In this document: one piece after another, positions 22,398 through 31,182 of the stretch
How the letters are laid out: every line of letters starts with the position of its first letter
Position numbering within the stretch: position 1 is the first letter of the stretch
From: Anaeromyxobacter dehalogenans 2CP-C
GTDB lineage: Bacteria; Myxococcota; Myxococcia; Myxococcales; Anaeromyxobacteraceae
NCBI RefSeq assembly: GCF_000013385.1
Contig: NC_007760.1
Location: 4,314,001 to 4,378,000 of the forward strand
DNA: 64,000 bases
Direction of reading: 5' to 3'
The notes under the pieces: model-generated
What the model was told of the DNA's origin: nothing
The model's input: only the letters and a program-made list of their open reading frames with translations
The model's database searches: none
Made by a program: the position numbers and the translations under genes

Positions 22398-22829
22398 TCA
22401 GCGACCTTCGCCGCCGTCCAGGCCCGGCAGCACCACCCGCCAGGCGCCGTCCTCGCGCACCAGCGTCACCTCGCCCTTCTCGCCGGCCTCGTCCTCCACC
22501 GCCACGATCGCGGTCCCGGCCGACTCGCGCACCACGACGGCGGAGCGGATCCGCGCCGCCCGCGCCGCGAAGTCGCCCAGCACCAGCTCGCGCCCGCTCG
22601 CCGGCACCACCCCGGGCGCCCGCGCCGCCAGCGCCTTCGCCCGGGCGTCGAGCGCCTCGCGCGAGCGCGCCGAGAGCATCGACCAGACGGCGCCGGCGTC
22701 CCCGGCGCGGGCGGCGGAGGCGAAGCGGCGGTACTGGTCGGCGGGGCCGGCCGGGGCGCGGCAGGCGGCGAGGGCGAGGGCGCCGGTGACGAGGGCGGTG
22801 AGGAGCGCGGGGGAGCGGAGGCGTCGCAT
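22398..22829 (-). CDS. Small lipoprotein of unknown function
   Basis: A 143-residue protein. The start at 22829 gives a lipoprotein signal peptide (MRRLRSPALLTALVTGALAL, lipobox LAAC at about residue 24). The mature part has ADQYRRFASAARAGDAGAVWSML, then VTLVREDGAWRVVLPGL, a layout seen in NTF2/SnoaL-like or DUF4878-type lipoproteins that begin with an amphipathic helix and end in a beta sheet with a conserved tryptophan. It lies 74 bases upstream of alaS on the same strand. The family assignment is only an impression. Confidence 0.65.
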   Translation of the reverse strand: MRRLRSPALLTALVTGALALAACRAPAGPADQYRRFASAARAGDAGAVWSMLSARSREALDARAKALAARAPGVVPASGRELVLGDFAARAARIRSAVVVRESAGTAIVAVEDEAGEKGEVTLVREDGAWRVVLPGLDGGEGR

Positions 22830-22972
22830 GGCGCGAGTGTAGCCTCGCGGCCGCCCTCCCGCCTCCCTGGCAGGCGCCGGCCCTGCGGGGCCCGGCCCGC
22901 CCGCCGGCGTGCTGCCCCGGGGCTGGCCCACCACGCGCCGGGCGCCCAGCTTTTCGTCCGGGAGGAACCGCG

Positions 22973-23566
22973 ATGAGGATCCATGCCTTGCTTCTGGGCG
23001 TCCCGGCCGCGATCGGGCTCGCCTGCAGCACCCCGAGCTCCGGCTCTCACGCGCGCGCGTCGAGCGCGCGCACGAGCCGGGCCAGCACCGACGCCGCGGC
23101 CAGCGCGCCGGCGGCGACGAACCCCGCCGTGCGGGCCGAGGAGGGCGCGCAGGCCGGCGCCGCCTCGGACGTGAAGGGCCACGCCAGCGACCAGGTGATC
23201 ACCGGCCGGGTGGCGCAGGCCGACAGCAGCACGCTGACCATCCAGGCGGCGGACGGGACGCAGCGCTCGCTGCACGTGGCGCCCCAGACGGTCGTCACCG
23301 TGGACGGGCACGACGGCCGGATCTCCGACCTGGCGCCCGGGCAGGACGTGCGCGCCAGCTACAACGAGGTGGACGGGCGCGAGATCGCGGTGAAGGTCGA
23401 GGCCATGGGCGCGACCGGCACCGGCAGCAGCGGCTACACGCCGGGCACGCCCCCGGGCGCGCACCCGCCGGACGGCTCGCGCAACGACGCCGGCCGCGGC
23501 GGCACCACCGGCGCGCCGGAGAGCACCACGCCGCAGGGCTCGAGCCCCGGCGGCACCCGGTACTAG
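22973..23566 (+). CDS. Secreted lipoprotein with a small beta-barrel-like domain
   Basis: A 197-residue protein with a lipoprotein signal (MRIHALLLGVPAAIGLAC, lipobox IGLAC). A low-complexity Ser/Ala stretch follows. Next is a compact beta domain, VITGRVAQADSSTLTIQ...RSLHVAPQTVVTVDG...ISDLAPGQDVRASYNE, like the DUF5666-type OB-like domain that binds nothing known. The C-terminal 50 residues are a Gly/Ser/Pro/Thr-rich tail. A GGGAGGAA ribosome site precedes the ATG. It is divergent from the lipoprotein gene at 22398-22829. Confidence 0.7.
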   Translation: MRIHALLLGVPAAIGLACSTPSSGSHARASSARTSRASTDAAASAPAATNPAVRAEEGAQAGAASDVKGHASDQVITGRVAQADSSTLTIQAADGTQRSLHVAPQTVVTVDGHDGRISDLAPGQDVRASYNEVDGREIAVKVEAMGATGTGSSGYTPGTPPGAHPPDGSRNDAGRGGTTGAPESTTPQGSSPGGTRY

Positions 23567-23597
23567 CTCCGGAAGTCGCACGCAGGAGGGGGCGTGG

Positions 23598-23627
23598 GGG
23601 CCTCCGGGCGCATCGGCCCGGGGGCCC
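23598..23627. terminator. Bidirectional hairpin between convergent genes
   Basis: Stem GGGCCTCCGGGC with GCCCGGGGGCCC (12 pairs including one T-G) around a six-base loop. It lies 31 bases after the stop of the secreted lipoprotein gene and seven bases past the trmB stop. It is placed to end both transcripts; neither side has a strong T run. Confidence 0.5.
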
Positions 23628-23633
23628 TCGCGA

Positions 23634-24239
23634 TCACGCCTTCACGAGGCGCAGGCGCCACACCGGCTCGCCGCTCGCGAGGTAGCGGCGCTCGCGCGTG
23701 GACGGGATCTCGTCCGGCGCGGCCTCCGCGAAGCGGCCCGGGCCGGCGGCGTTGCGGAAGCCGACCTCCTCGAGGCGGACCACCGCCTCGCGCGCGTAGC
23801 GCTCCACGTCGGTGCGGAAGTCGAGCACGCCGCCGGGCGCGAGCAGGCCGAGGAGCAGCGCCGACATCCGGTCGTCCACCAGGCGGCGGCGGTGGTGGCG
23901 GCGCTTCCACCACGGGTCGGGGAAGTGCACGTGGATCGCCGCGAGCGAGCCCGCGGCGAACAGCCGCGGGGCGAGGAGCCGCGCGTCGCCGTTCAGCACC
24001 AGCAGGTTGGAGAGGCCGTGCCGCGCGCCCTTGGCCGCCAGCTCCGCGGCGAACTTCCGCCGCTGCTCGATGCCCACCAGCGCTCGCTCCGGGAACGCGC
24101 GCGCGAACCCGAGCGCGAAGCCGCCGTGGCCGCAGCCGATCTCCAGCTCGAGCCGGCCGCCGGCTTCGCCGAAGCGGGCACGCCAGTCGGGCAGGAGGTC
24201 GCGCACGATGGGTGCGTCGTCTTCGATGGAGAAGATCAT
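23634..24239 (-). CDS. trmB: tRNA (guanine-N7-)-methyltransferase
   Basis: SAM-dependent enzyme making m7G46 in the variable loop of tRNAs. The 201 residues carry the SAM-binding LEIGCGHGGFALGFA, GIEQRRK at the end of the second strand, and the family signature FPDPWWKRRHHRRRL. The start at 24239 has GAGAGG seven bases upstream and gives the normal compact length. The gene is divergent from the lipoprotein-ABC operon, with only 34 bases between the start codons. Confidence 0.94.
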   Translation of the reverse strand: MIFSIEDDAPIVRDLLPDWRARFGEAGGRLELEIGCGHGGFALGFARAFPERALVGIEQRRKFAAELAAKGARHGLSNLLVLNGDARLLAPRLFAAGSLAAIHVHFPDPWWKRRHHRRRLVDDRMSALLLGLLAPGGVLDFRTDVERYAREAVVRLEEVGFRNAAGPGRFAEAAPDEIPSTRERRYLASGEPVWRLRLVKA

Positions 24240-24273
24240 GAGCGCGCCTCTCTTAGCATGGTAAGAAACGTCC

Positions 24274-25890
24274 GTGCTCCGGCGCCTCCTCCTGCCGGCT
24301 CTCCTGGCCGTGGCGCTCGGCGCCGGCGGCTGCCGCGGACGCAGCCCCGGACCGCCCCCCGAGCGCTTCGTGCCCGCCGCCGCGCGGGCGGTGGTGGTCG
24401 TCCCTGAGACCGGGCGGGCCAGCCGGGAGCTGGCGGCCCTGCACGCCACCGTCTCGGCGTTCCCGGGCGCGGCCGCCGTCGCCGAGGCGCGCGGGGCGAT
24501 CGCGGCCCAGCTCGGCTTCGACCCGCTCGACCGGAAGGGCCTCGCCGAGGCCGGCGTGGACGCGCGCCGCGGGGCGGCGCTGGCCCTGCTCGGCGCGGAC
24601 GGCGAGCCGTCGCGGGCGCTGCTGGTGCTCCCGGTCGGCGACGCCGCGAGGCTCGAGACGCTGCTCGCGCGCCTCGCCCGCGAGCGGCTGGGCGCGGAGC
24701 TCCGCACCGCCGAGCCGCGCGGGACGTTCTCGACGGTCGCGTTCCGGCGCGCCGCCGGCGAGCCCATCGCGCTCGCGTACCTCGTCACCCAGCGCACCGC
24801 GCTCGTGTCGCAGGGGCCGGGCGCGGCCGACCTCGTGGCCGAGGCGGCCGGGCTCGCGCCGGAGCGGGCGCTGGCGGGGAGCGCCGCGTTCGCCGCCGCG
24901 CGGCGCGCGCTGGGCGACGCGCCGGCCGCGCTCGCCTTCGCGCCGCCGGGCTCGCCGCTGGTCGCGCGCGCCTGGCCGGTGCGCGACGGCCTCGCCCTGG
25001 GCCTCGCGGCCGGGCCGGGCGGCCTCCACGCCAGCGCCGCCGTGCTGCTCGGCGCGCGCGAGCCGTCCTTCCGCGCGCTCGCCGGCGGGGGCGCGGCCGC
25101 GGCGCTGCTCGCGCACCTCCACCCGGAGGCGCAGCTCGCGGCGCGCTGGGACGGCGAGCCCGGGCCGCTCGGCGGCAAGCTCGTGCCCATGCTCTCGCGC
25201 GCCGATCGCGCGCGCCTCGCCGCGCGCGGCCTGGACCCGCAGCGCGACCTGTTCGACCTGCTCGCGCCGGGCGCGGCGGTGGCGCTCTCGCTCTCGCCCG
25301 GCCTGGAGCTGGCCGGGCTCACCGAGGCGACGCTCCGCGCCGACCCGCTGCGGCTCGTGCGCCTCGAGGCGGTGGCGCGGGTGAAGGACCCCGATCGCGC
25401 CCGGGCCGCGTTCGACCGGCTCGCCCCTCCCCCGCGGCGGCCGCGCGCCGCCCGCCCCGCCGCCGCGCCGCCCGCCCCGGGCACCTGGCGGATCGCCACG
25501 CCCAGCGGCGAGCTGGCCTGGCGGCTCGACGGCGATCGGCTGGCCGTCGCCGGCGGCGCGCCCGGCGCGCTCGACGCGCTCGCGGCGCGGCTCGACGGCG
25601 ACGGCGCCGGGTTCCGCGCGCCCACGCCGGCGGCCGAGGCGGCGTTGAAGGGCGGCCTGGGCGGCGCGGTGCTCGACGCGCAGCGGCTGGTGGCCGGCGT
25701 GCGCGCGCTGCCGGAGGACGCCTTCGGCACCGGGCCGTCCGGGTTCGTGGTCCGGTCGGTGGTGGACCGGTTCCTGGAGCCGGCCGCGCGCCTCTCGGCG
25801 GTGTCGCTCCGCGCGCAGCTCGCGGAGGGGGCGCTGGTCCTCGTCGCGGAGGTGGAGGTGCTCCCGTCCGCGCCCGAGGTCCGCCCATGA
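24274..25890 (+). CDS. Large lipoprotein linked to an ABC transporter, function unknown
   Basis: A 538-residue alanine-rich protein starting with GTG. A lipoprotein signal (MLRRLLLPALLAVALGAGGC) is followed by repeated alpha/beta segments. Phrases such as ALLVLPVGDAARLETLL, LAYLVTQRTALVSQG and WRLDGDRLAVAGG resemble DUF3352-type proteins, in which a paired domain is repeated; this is an impression only. A proline-rich insert lies near residues 390-405. The stop overlaps the ATG of an ABC ATPase (ATGA), so it is probably translated with the transporter and may be its periplasmic partner. Confidence 0.7.
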   Translation: MLRRLLLPALLAVALGAGGCRGRSPGPPPERFVPAAARAVVVVPETGRASRELAALHATVSAFPGAAAVAEARGAIAAQLGFDPLDRKGLAEAGVDARRGAALALLGADGEPSRALLVLPVGDAARLETLLARLARERLGAELRTAEPRGTFSTVAFRRAAGEPIALAYLVTQRTALVSQGPGAADLVAEAAGLAPERALAGSAAFAAARRALGDAPAALAFAPPGSPLVARAWPVRDGLALGLAAGPGGLHASAAVLLGAREPSFRALAGGGAAAALLAHLHPEAQLAARWDGEPGPLGGKLVPMLSRADRARLAARGLDPQRDLFDLLAPGAAVALSLSPGLELAGLTEATLRADPLRLVRLEAVARVKDPDRARAAFDRLAPPPRRPRAARPAAAPPAPGTWRIATPSGELAWRLDGDRLAVAGGAPGALDALAARLDGDGAGFRAPTPAAEAALKGGLGGAVLDAQRLVAGVRALPEDAFGTGPSGFVVRSVVDRFLEPAARLSAVSLRAQLAEGALVLVAEVEVLPSAPEVRP

Positions 25891-26555
25891 TCCGGCTCGC
25901 CGGCGTCACCAAGGCGTTCCGCGACGGCGACCGGCCGATGCCGGTGCTGCGCGGCATCGACCTCGAGGTGCGGCCGGGCGAGCTGGTCGCGATCGTCGGG
26001 CCGTCGGGCTCGGGCAAGTCCACGCTCCTGTACGTCGCCGGCGCGCTCGACCGCGACTTCGCGGGCGAGGTGGAGGTGGCCGGCACGCGCCTCGCCGGGC
26101 TCTCGCCGCGCGCCCGGGCCGAGCTGCGCAACCGCGCCGTGGGCTTCGTGTTCCAGTCCTTCAACCTGCTCGCGGGGATGTCGGCGCTCGAGAACGTGAT
26201 GCTGCCGGGCATGCTCCGCCGCGACGGCGCGGAGGGCACGGCCGCGGTGCGCGCCCGGGCCGCCGAGGCGCTCGCGGCGGTGGGGCTCGCCGAGAAGGCG
26301 CGGGCCACGCCGGCGCACCTCTCCGGCGGCGAGCGCCAGCGGGTGGCCATCGCGCGGGCCCTGCTGGCGCGGCCGCAGGTGCTCCTGGCGGACGAGCCGA
26401 CCGGCAACCTCGACGCGGCGAGCGGCGACGGCATCATCCGGCTGTTCCAGCGGATGGCCGCCGACGGGATGACCGTGCTGGTGGTGACGCACGAGGAGCG
26501 CGTGTCCGAGGCGGCCTCGCGGGTGCTCCACCTCGAGGACGGGAGGCTCCGGTGA
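25887..26555 (+). CDS. ABC transporter ATP-binding protein (LolD/MacB-like)
   Basis: A 222-residue ATPase subunit. It has a Walker A motif GPSGSGKST near residue 38, a Q-loop in VFQSFNLL, the signature LSGGERQRVAIARALL, Walker B VLLADEPTGNLD, and the switch histidine in VVTHE. It belongs to the LolD/MacB/FtsE-type group that works with FtsX-fold permeases. It starts in the ATGA overlap with the upstream lipoprotein gene and ends in a GTGA overlap with the permease, so all three are coupled. The substrate is unknown. Confidence 0.92.
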   Translation: MIRLAGVTKAFRDGDRPMPVLRGIDLEVRPGELVAIVGPSGSGKSTLLYVAGALDRDFAGEVEVAGTRLAGLSPRARAELRNRAVGFVFQSFNLLAGMSALENVMLPGMLRRDGAEGTAAVRARAAEALAAVGLAEKARATPAHLSGGERQRVAIARALLARPQVLLADEPTGNLDAASGDGIIRLFQRMAADGMTVLVVTHEERVSEAASRVLHLEDGRLR

Positions 26556-27841
26556 GCGCGCGCGGCGTCCTCTGGATCGCCCGGGCGAACCTGCGCGCCG
26601 ACCGCAGGGGCGCGCTGCTGAACGCGACCGCCGCCTGCGTGGGCGCGGCGGCGCTGGTGTTCATCCTGGCGCTCGGCATGGGCGTCTCGCAGGCGGCCCG
26701 GCGCATGTTCCCGGCGGACGCGCGGCTGGTGGAGGTGATCCCCGCCGGCGTGGCGCTGGGCGGGGTCCTGGGCGGCGGCCGGCTCGACGACGCGGCGGTG
26801 GCGCGGCTCGGCCGGCTCCCCGGCGTCGAGCAGGCCTGGCCGCGCCTCTCGCTGCGCGTGCCGGTGGCCGCGTCGCGCGCGCCCACCGGGCTCGACTACA
26901 ACTGGCCGCCCGGGATGACGCTCCAGATCCCGGTGGTGGGCGTGGCGCCCGGGCTGGTGCAGGGCGACGTGCGGGCGGGGCGGGCGTTCGCGGACCCCGG
27001 CCCGGGGGGCGGCCCGATCCCGGTGCTGCTCTCGCGGCGGCTGCTCGAGGTCTACGACAAGACCATCGCGCCGGCCTGGAACGTGCGGAGGCTGCCGCCG
27101 GGCCTGTCCATCGTGGGCCTGCAGCTCCCGGTGCGGGTGGGCTTCTCGATCGTGCCGCAGAAGACCGAGGACCGCGTGTACGAGGCGCGCCTGGAGCTGG
27201 CCGGGCTCTCCGACCGCGTGCCGCTCTACATGCTGGCGATGCCGCTCGACACGGTCCGGCGGCTGCACCGGGAGTACGGCAAGCCGGACGCGGGCTACAC
27301 GCAGGTGACGCTGCTCGCGCGGCGCCCCGACGACGTGCCGTCGATCATGGCGGCGGTGCGGCGCATGGGCTTCTCGGTGGACGAGGGCGAGCGCTCGGCG
27401 GCGGAGCGCGTCGGCACGGTGGTGGCGGTGACCACCGGGGCGCTGGCGCTGCTCGCCGGCGTCATGTGCGCGCTCGCGGCGCTCGCCATCGCGCAGTCGC
27501 TCTCGGCGAGCGTGCGCGGCCGCACCCGGGAGATCGCGGTGCTGGAGGCGGTCGGCGCGGCGCCCGCCGACGTGCGGGCCGTGGTGCTCGCGGAGGCGGC
27601 GCTGGTGGGGCTGGTGGGCGGCGCGGTCGGCACCGCGCTCGCGGTGGTCGCGGCACGGATCGCCGACGCGGCCGCGGCGCGCGCGCTCCCGGACTTCCCG
27701 TTCCGCCCGGACACGTTCTTCGCGCTGCCGCCCTGGCTGGTGGTCCTCGGCGTGGCGGTGCCGGCCGCGGCGGCCGTCGTCGGCGCGCTCGCGCCGGCGG
27801 CGTTCGCGGCGCGGATCGACCCCGCCCGGACGTTGTCGTGA
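26552..27841 (+). CDS. ABC transporter permease (MacB/FtsX fold)
   Basis: A 429-residue membrane protein starting at GTG. The first membrane helix is near residues 22-45. A periplasmic domain of about 240 residues follows, with IPVVGVAPGLVQGDV, LLSRRLLEVYDKT and LYMLAMPLDTVRRL, then three membrane helices in the last 140 residues. The sequence after helix 2, REIAVLEAVGAAPADV, is the FtsX-fold coupling helix motif. The permease pairs with the ATPase upstream and probably moves or extracts envelope lipids or lipoproteins, or acts as a mechanotransmitter. Confidence 0.88.
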   Translation: MSARGVLWIARANLRADRRGALLNATAACVGAAALVFILALGMGVSQAARRMFPADARLVEVIPAGVALGGVLGGGRLDDAAVARLGRLPGVEQAWPRLSLRVPVAASRAPTGLDYNWPPGMTLQIPVVGVAPGLVQGDVRAGRAFADPGPGGGPIPVLLSRRLLEVYDKTIAPAWNVRRLPPGLSIVGLQLPVRVGFSIVPQKTEDRVYEARLELAGLSDRVPLYMLAMPLDTVRRLHREYGKPDAGYTQVTLLARRPDDVPSIMAAVRRMGFSVDEGERSAAERVGTVVAVTTGALALLAGVMCALAALAIAQSLSASVRGRTREIAVLEAVGAAPADVRAVVLAEAALVGLVGGAVGTALAVVAARIADAAAARALPDFPFRPDTFFALPPWLVVLGVAVPAAAAVVGALAPAAFAARIDPARTLS

Positions 27842-27920
27842 CCCTTCGACTCCGGCGAGCCTCCGGCTCGATCGCTCATCCCGAGCGTAGCGCGGCTTCG
27901 GGCCGCGCGGAGTCGAGGGA
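27842..27920. repeat. Interspersed repeat between convergent genes
   Basis: It starts CCCTTCGACTCCG and ends CGGAGTCGAGGGA, with two small inner hairpins (GAGCC-TCC-GGCTC, GCGGC-TTCGG-GCCGC). Its last 20 bases, GGCCGCGCGGAGTCGAGGGA, occur inverted and exactly at 50185-50204. It lies between the permease and mltD stops and may act as a terminator for both. Confidence 0.65.
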
Positions 27921-27947
27921 CGAACCACGAGCAGCGGTGGCGCCGCC

Positions 27948-29666
27948 CTACCCGCGCCCGGGCCGCACCACGATCATCGCGCCCACCATCAGCTTGTGGC
28001 TGCGCGGGTTCTTGATCCCGTTCCAGCGGCACAGGTCCTGGAGCTCGACGCCGAACCGCTGCGCGATTGACCAGAGCGTGTCGCCGGCGCGGACGCGGAG
28101 CGTCTGGTGCGCGGGCCTCGCGGCCGGCGCGGCCGCGGAGGCGGTCCGCACCGGGGCGGGCGCGGCGCGCTCGGCGGCGGCCGTGCGGCGCGACTCGGGC
28201 TCCGGCGCGCGCGCGGCCACGGCCACCCCGGCGGCCGGCCGCGGGATGATCAGCTCCGTGCCGACGCGCAGCTTCCGCGCGTTCTTCAGCCCGTTCATCT
28301 CCAGGATGCCCTGGGCCGGCACGCCGTAGCGCTGCGCGATGCGGCCGATGCTGTCGCCGCGGCGGACCACGTGCCCGGCGAAGGTGAGGCGGGTCCTGGC
28401 GCGGAGCGCCGGCCAGGCCTCGGCGAACGCCTGGGCGCGCTCGGCCGGGATCTTGATCTTGTACGGGCGGGGCGGCGTGCAGGCGCGGCGCAGCTCGGGG
28501 TTGAGGTCGATGATGTCCTTCTCGGAGACGCCGGCCGCGCGCGCGATGACGGTGAGCAGCGTGGCGTCGGGGACGTCCACCTCCTCGTACTCCGTCCACG
28601 CCTGCCGATCGATCTCGTCCTGCCGGAACCCGAACGCCTCGTGGTGCTTGGTGATGATGGCGGCGGCCATCAGCTTCGGCACGTAGCCCTTGGTCTCGGC
28701 CCGGAGCACCTTCTTGCCGGGGACGTCCGCCATCTCCCAGAAGTCGTCGTAGCCCATCCGCTGCGCGGCCAGCACGCGGCCGGCGCCGGCGTTGTAGCCG
28801 GCCCACGCCAGCCGCCAGTCGCCGGTCTGCTCGCGCAGCCGCTTCAGGAACCGGGCGGCGGCGCGCGCGGAGCGCTCCGGATCGCGCCGCTCGTCCACCC
28901 AGAAGTCCTGCTTCAGGCCGTAGCTCTTGCCGGTCGCGGCGATGAACTGCCAGGGGCCCGACGCCTTCGCGCGGCTGTAGGCGAAGTTGCCGAAGCCGCT
29001 CTCGATCATCGCGAGGAAGACCGTGTCCTGCGGCAGCCCCTCCTCCTTCAGGATCTGCCGGTACCGCTCCATGTAGCGGTGCGAGCGCCCGAGCCACTTC
29101 ACGAAGTGGGCGCGGACGCTGGGCGACTGGAAGAAGCGGACGTACGCGACCACCGCCTCGTTCACGTCGATGGGGATGTCGTACTCGGCCTGGAGCGTGG
29201 CGAGGTCGTGGTCGATCTCGGGCAGCAGCGGGATCCGCCCGGCGCCCTCGCCCCGCGGCGTGGCGTCGCGGCCCAGCGCGCCCTCCACCCGGTCGCGGAT
29301 GGGGGACTCGAGCCCGAGCCCGTCGGCGCCGACCGCGCGGCGGCCGTCGCCGCGATCCTGCACCCGCGACGCCTCCTCGGCCTGGCGCAGGTCCTCGAGC
29401 TCGGCGGACTCCTGCTCGATCTCCTCCGCGATGGCCGGCTCGTCGGGCGCGTCCGCGTTCGCGATCACGTCGTCCACCGACGGCTCCTGGCGACGCTGCG
29501 CCGGCTTCGGCGGCGCGACGATCTGCGCCTCCGGGACGTCGGCGGCGGGCAGGGCCTGGGCGGCGGCCTCGACGGTGGCGGCCCGCGTGACGGGGCCCTG
29601 GGCGCGGCCCGGCCCGGGGAGGGCGAGCGCGCAAACGGCTAGGAAGGTCGTGCGGATCTGCCTCAT
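27948..29666 (-). CDS. mltD: LysM-containing membrane-bound lytic transglycosylase (MltD type)
   Basis: Periplasmic enzyme that cleaves peptidoglycan glycan strands. The start at 29666, with GAGGAG six bases upstream, gives 572 residues opening with a signal peptide (MRQIRTTFLAVCALALPGPG). An acidic linker (about 40-130) leads to the SLT domain: MIESGFGNFAYSRAKASGPWQFI, with the catalytic Glu in ESGF, and WAGYNAGAGRVL. A C-terminal half with two LysM domains follows (VVRRGDSIGRIAQRYGV and LRVRAGDTLWSIAQRFGV), separated by an Ala/Pro linker. No lipobox cysteine is seen, unlike E. coli MltD, so it may be soluble or held by LysM binding. Confidence 0.9.
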   Translation of the reverse strand: MRQIRTTFLAVCALALPGPGRAQGPVTRAATVEAAAQALPAADVPEAQIVAPPKPAQRRQEPSVDDVIANADAPDEPAIAEEIEQESAELEDLRQAEEASRVQDRGDGRRAVGADGLGLESPIRDRVEGALGRDATPRGEGAGRIPLLPEIDHDLATLQAEYDIPIDVNEAVVAYVRFFQSPSVRAHFVKWLGRSHRYMERYRQILKEEGLPQDTVFLAMIESGFGNFAYSRAKASGPWQFIAATGKSYGLKQDFWVDERRDPERSARAAARFLKRLREQTGDWRLAWAGYNAGAGRVLAAQRMGYDDFWEMADVPGKKVLRAETKGYVPKLMAAAIITKHHEAFGFRQDEIDRQAWTEYEEVDVPDATLLTVIARAAGVSEKDIIDLNPELRRACTPPRPYKIKIPAERAQAFAEAWPALRARTRLTFAGHVVRRGDSIGRIAQRYGVPAQGILEMNGLKNARKLRVGTELIIPRPAAGVAVAARAPEPESRRTAAAERAAPAPVRTASAAAPAARPAHQTLRVRAGDTLWSIAQRFGVELQDLCRWNGIKNPRSHKLMVGAMIVVRPGRG

Positions 29667-30080
29667 CGCTCCTCGACTGCTGCTGCGGGGGGCCGCTCCG
29701 TCGGCCGGCCGTTCGGATGCCACATCGTACCGGGGCCCCGGGGCCGCGCCAAATCGGGCGCCCGGGGGATCTGCTGCCTGCTCGCACTGCGGCCGACCGT
29801 CCTCCACGCTTCGGGGGACCACCGCCTCGCCTGGCCGCCGGTCGCCCGTATACCCGACCACCCCGATCGCCGGAAGCCTGTGCACCGCCCTCGCGGCGGC
29901 GTCAGGCCCCTTCGGCGGCCGACCGCGCGGGTGCGCGCAGCGGGCCGCGCCGCTAAAGCACCCCGCCACGGTCGCTCCGGCACGGCCCCTGGAACCGGCG
30001 GCGGCCCCGGGCATTCCGGCGTTCCCCACCGAAATCGGTCCGTGCTACACCCCCCACCCCGCTCGACGCACGCGCAGCCC
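29667..30080. other. Divergent intergenic region, no gene seen
   Basis: 414 bases between the start codons of mltD (-) and dusB (+). Frames through it are shadows that run into the neighbours. It should hold both promoters, but I see no convincing -35/-10 pair, no palindrome of note and no tRNA-like structure. Confidence 0.6.
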
Positions 30081-31139
30081 ATGCAGATCGGCCCCTACCA
30101 GTTCCCCGGTCGCTACTTCCTCGCCCCGCTGGCCGGCGTGTCGGATCGCCCGTTCCGCGCCATCTGCCGGCGCATGGGCGCGAGCTTCGCGTACACCGAG
30201 ATGGTCTCGGCGCACGGGCTGATGCACGGCGCGCTGCAGACGTCGAGCTACCTCGACCGCGAGCCGGACGAGGACCCGTTCGCGGTGCAGATCTTCGCCT
30301 CGGAGCCGGACGTCCTCGCGCGCGGCGCGGTGGTCGCGGTCCAGGCCGGCGCCGGCATGATCGACGTCAACATGGCCTGCCCGGTGAAGAAGGTCTGCGG
30401 CAGCGGCGCCGGCGCGGCCATGGGGCGCGACCCGCGCAAGGTCGAGGAGGCGGTCCGCGCCATCCGCGCCGCCGTCCCGGTGCCGGTCACGGTGAAGATC
30501 CGCGCCGGCTGGGACGAGGGCGAGGTGAACTGCGTGGACGTCGCGCGCGCGGCCGAGGCCGGCGGCGCGGCCGCGGTGGCGCTGCACGGGCGCACCCGCA
30601 GCCAGCTCTACTCCGGCAAGGCGCGCTGGGAGCTGGTGCGCGCGGTGAAGCAGGCGGTGGCGATCCCGGTGCTCGGCTCGGGCGACGTGTGGACCGCCGG
30701 CGACGCGGTGCGCATGCGCGAGGAGACCGGTTGCGACGCGGTGCTGGTGGCGCGCGGCGCCTGCGGGAACCCGTGGATCTTCCGCGAGCTGAAGGCCATC
30801 GAGGCCGGCCGCCCGCCGCCGCCGCCGCCCGGCCGCGACGAGTGGGTGGGCACCGTGCTCGAGCACGTGCGCCTGCAGGTGGAGCACCGGGCCCGCATGG
30901 CGCCGGGCGAGCCCGCCGAGGCCTCCGAGCGCCACGCGATCCGCGAGCTGCGCAAGCACCTGCTCTGGTACACGCGGGGCCGGCGCGGCGGCGTGCACTT
31001 CCGCCGCGACGCCGCCGCGCTGGTGACCGCGGCCGACGTGGCGACGCTGCTCGAGCGCCACTTCCCGCCGGGTCCGGCGGGCGGCGCCAGCTTCGAGCTC
31101 GACCCGGGCTACCGCGCCTCGGACGAGGACGGCGAGTGA
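30081..31139 (+). CDS. dusB: tRNA-dihydrouridine synthase (DusB type)
   Basis: FMN enzyme that reduces uridine to dihydrouridine in tRNA. The 352 residues form a TIM barrel: FLAPLAGVSDRPFR at the N-terminus, YTEMVSAHGL, the active-site IDVNMACPVKKV with the catalytic Cys, VKIRAGWD, LHGRTRSQLYSG, and the flavin-phosphate loop VLGSGDVWTAGDA with ARGACGNPWIF. The helical C-terminal domain is intact. The start at 30081 is chosen because MQIGPYQFPGR matches DusB N-termini; the longer frame upstream is non-coding in character. The next gene is Fis-like, as in the dusB-fis operon of enterobacteria. Confidence 0.92.
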   Translation: MQIGPYQFPGRYFLAPLAGVSDRPFRAICRRMGASFAYTEMVSAHGLMHGALQTSSYLDREPDEDPFAVQIFASEPDVLARGAVVAVQAGAGMIDVNMACPVKKVCGSGAGAAMGRDPRKVEEAVRAIRAAVPVPVTVKIRAGWDEGEVNCVDVARAAEAGGAAAVALHGRTRSQLYSGKARWELVRAVKQAVAIPVLGSGDVWTAGDAVRMREETGCDAVLVARGACGNPWIFRELKAIEAGRPPPPPPGRDEWVGTVLEHVRLQVEHRARMAPGEPAEASERHAIRELRKHLLWYTRGRRGGVHFRRDAAALVTAADVATLLERHFPPGPAGGASFELDPGYRASDEDGE

Positions 31140-31182
31140 GCGCGCCGCGACCGCACGGCGGCCGGCGGCGGGGATCGGCCCG

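Noticed and set aside
29667-30080. Short frames on both strands between mltD and dusB
   Set aside because: They have no ribosome sites, run into the flanking genes and have shadow-like composition. Treated as a promoter region.
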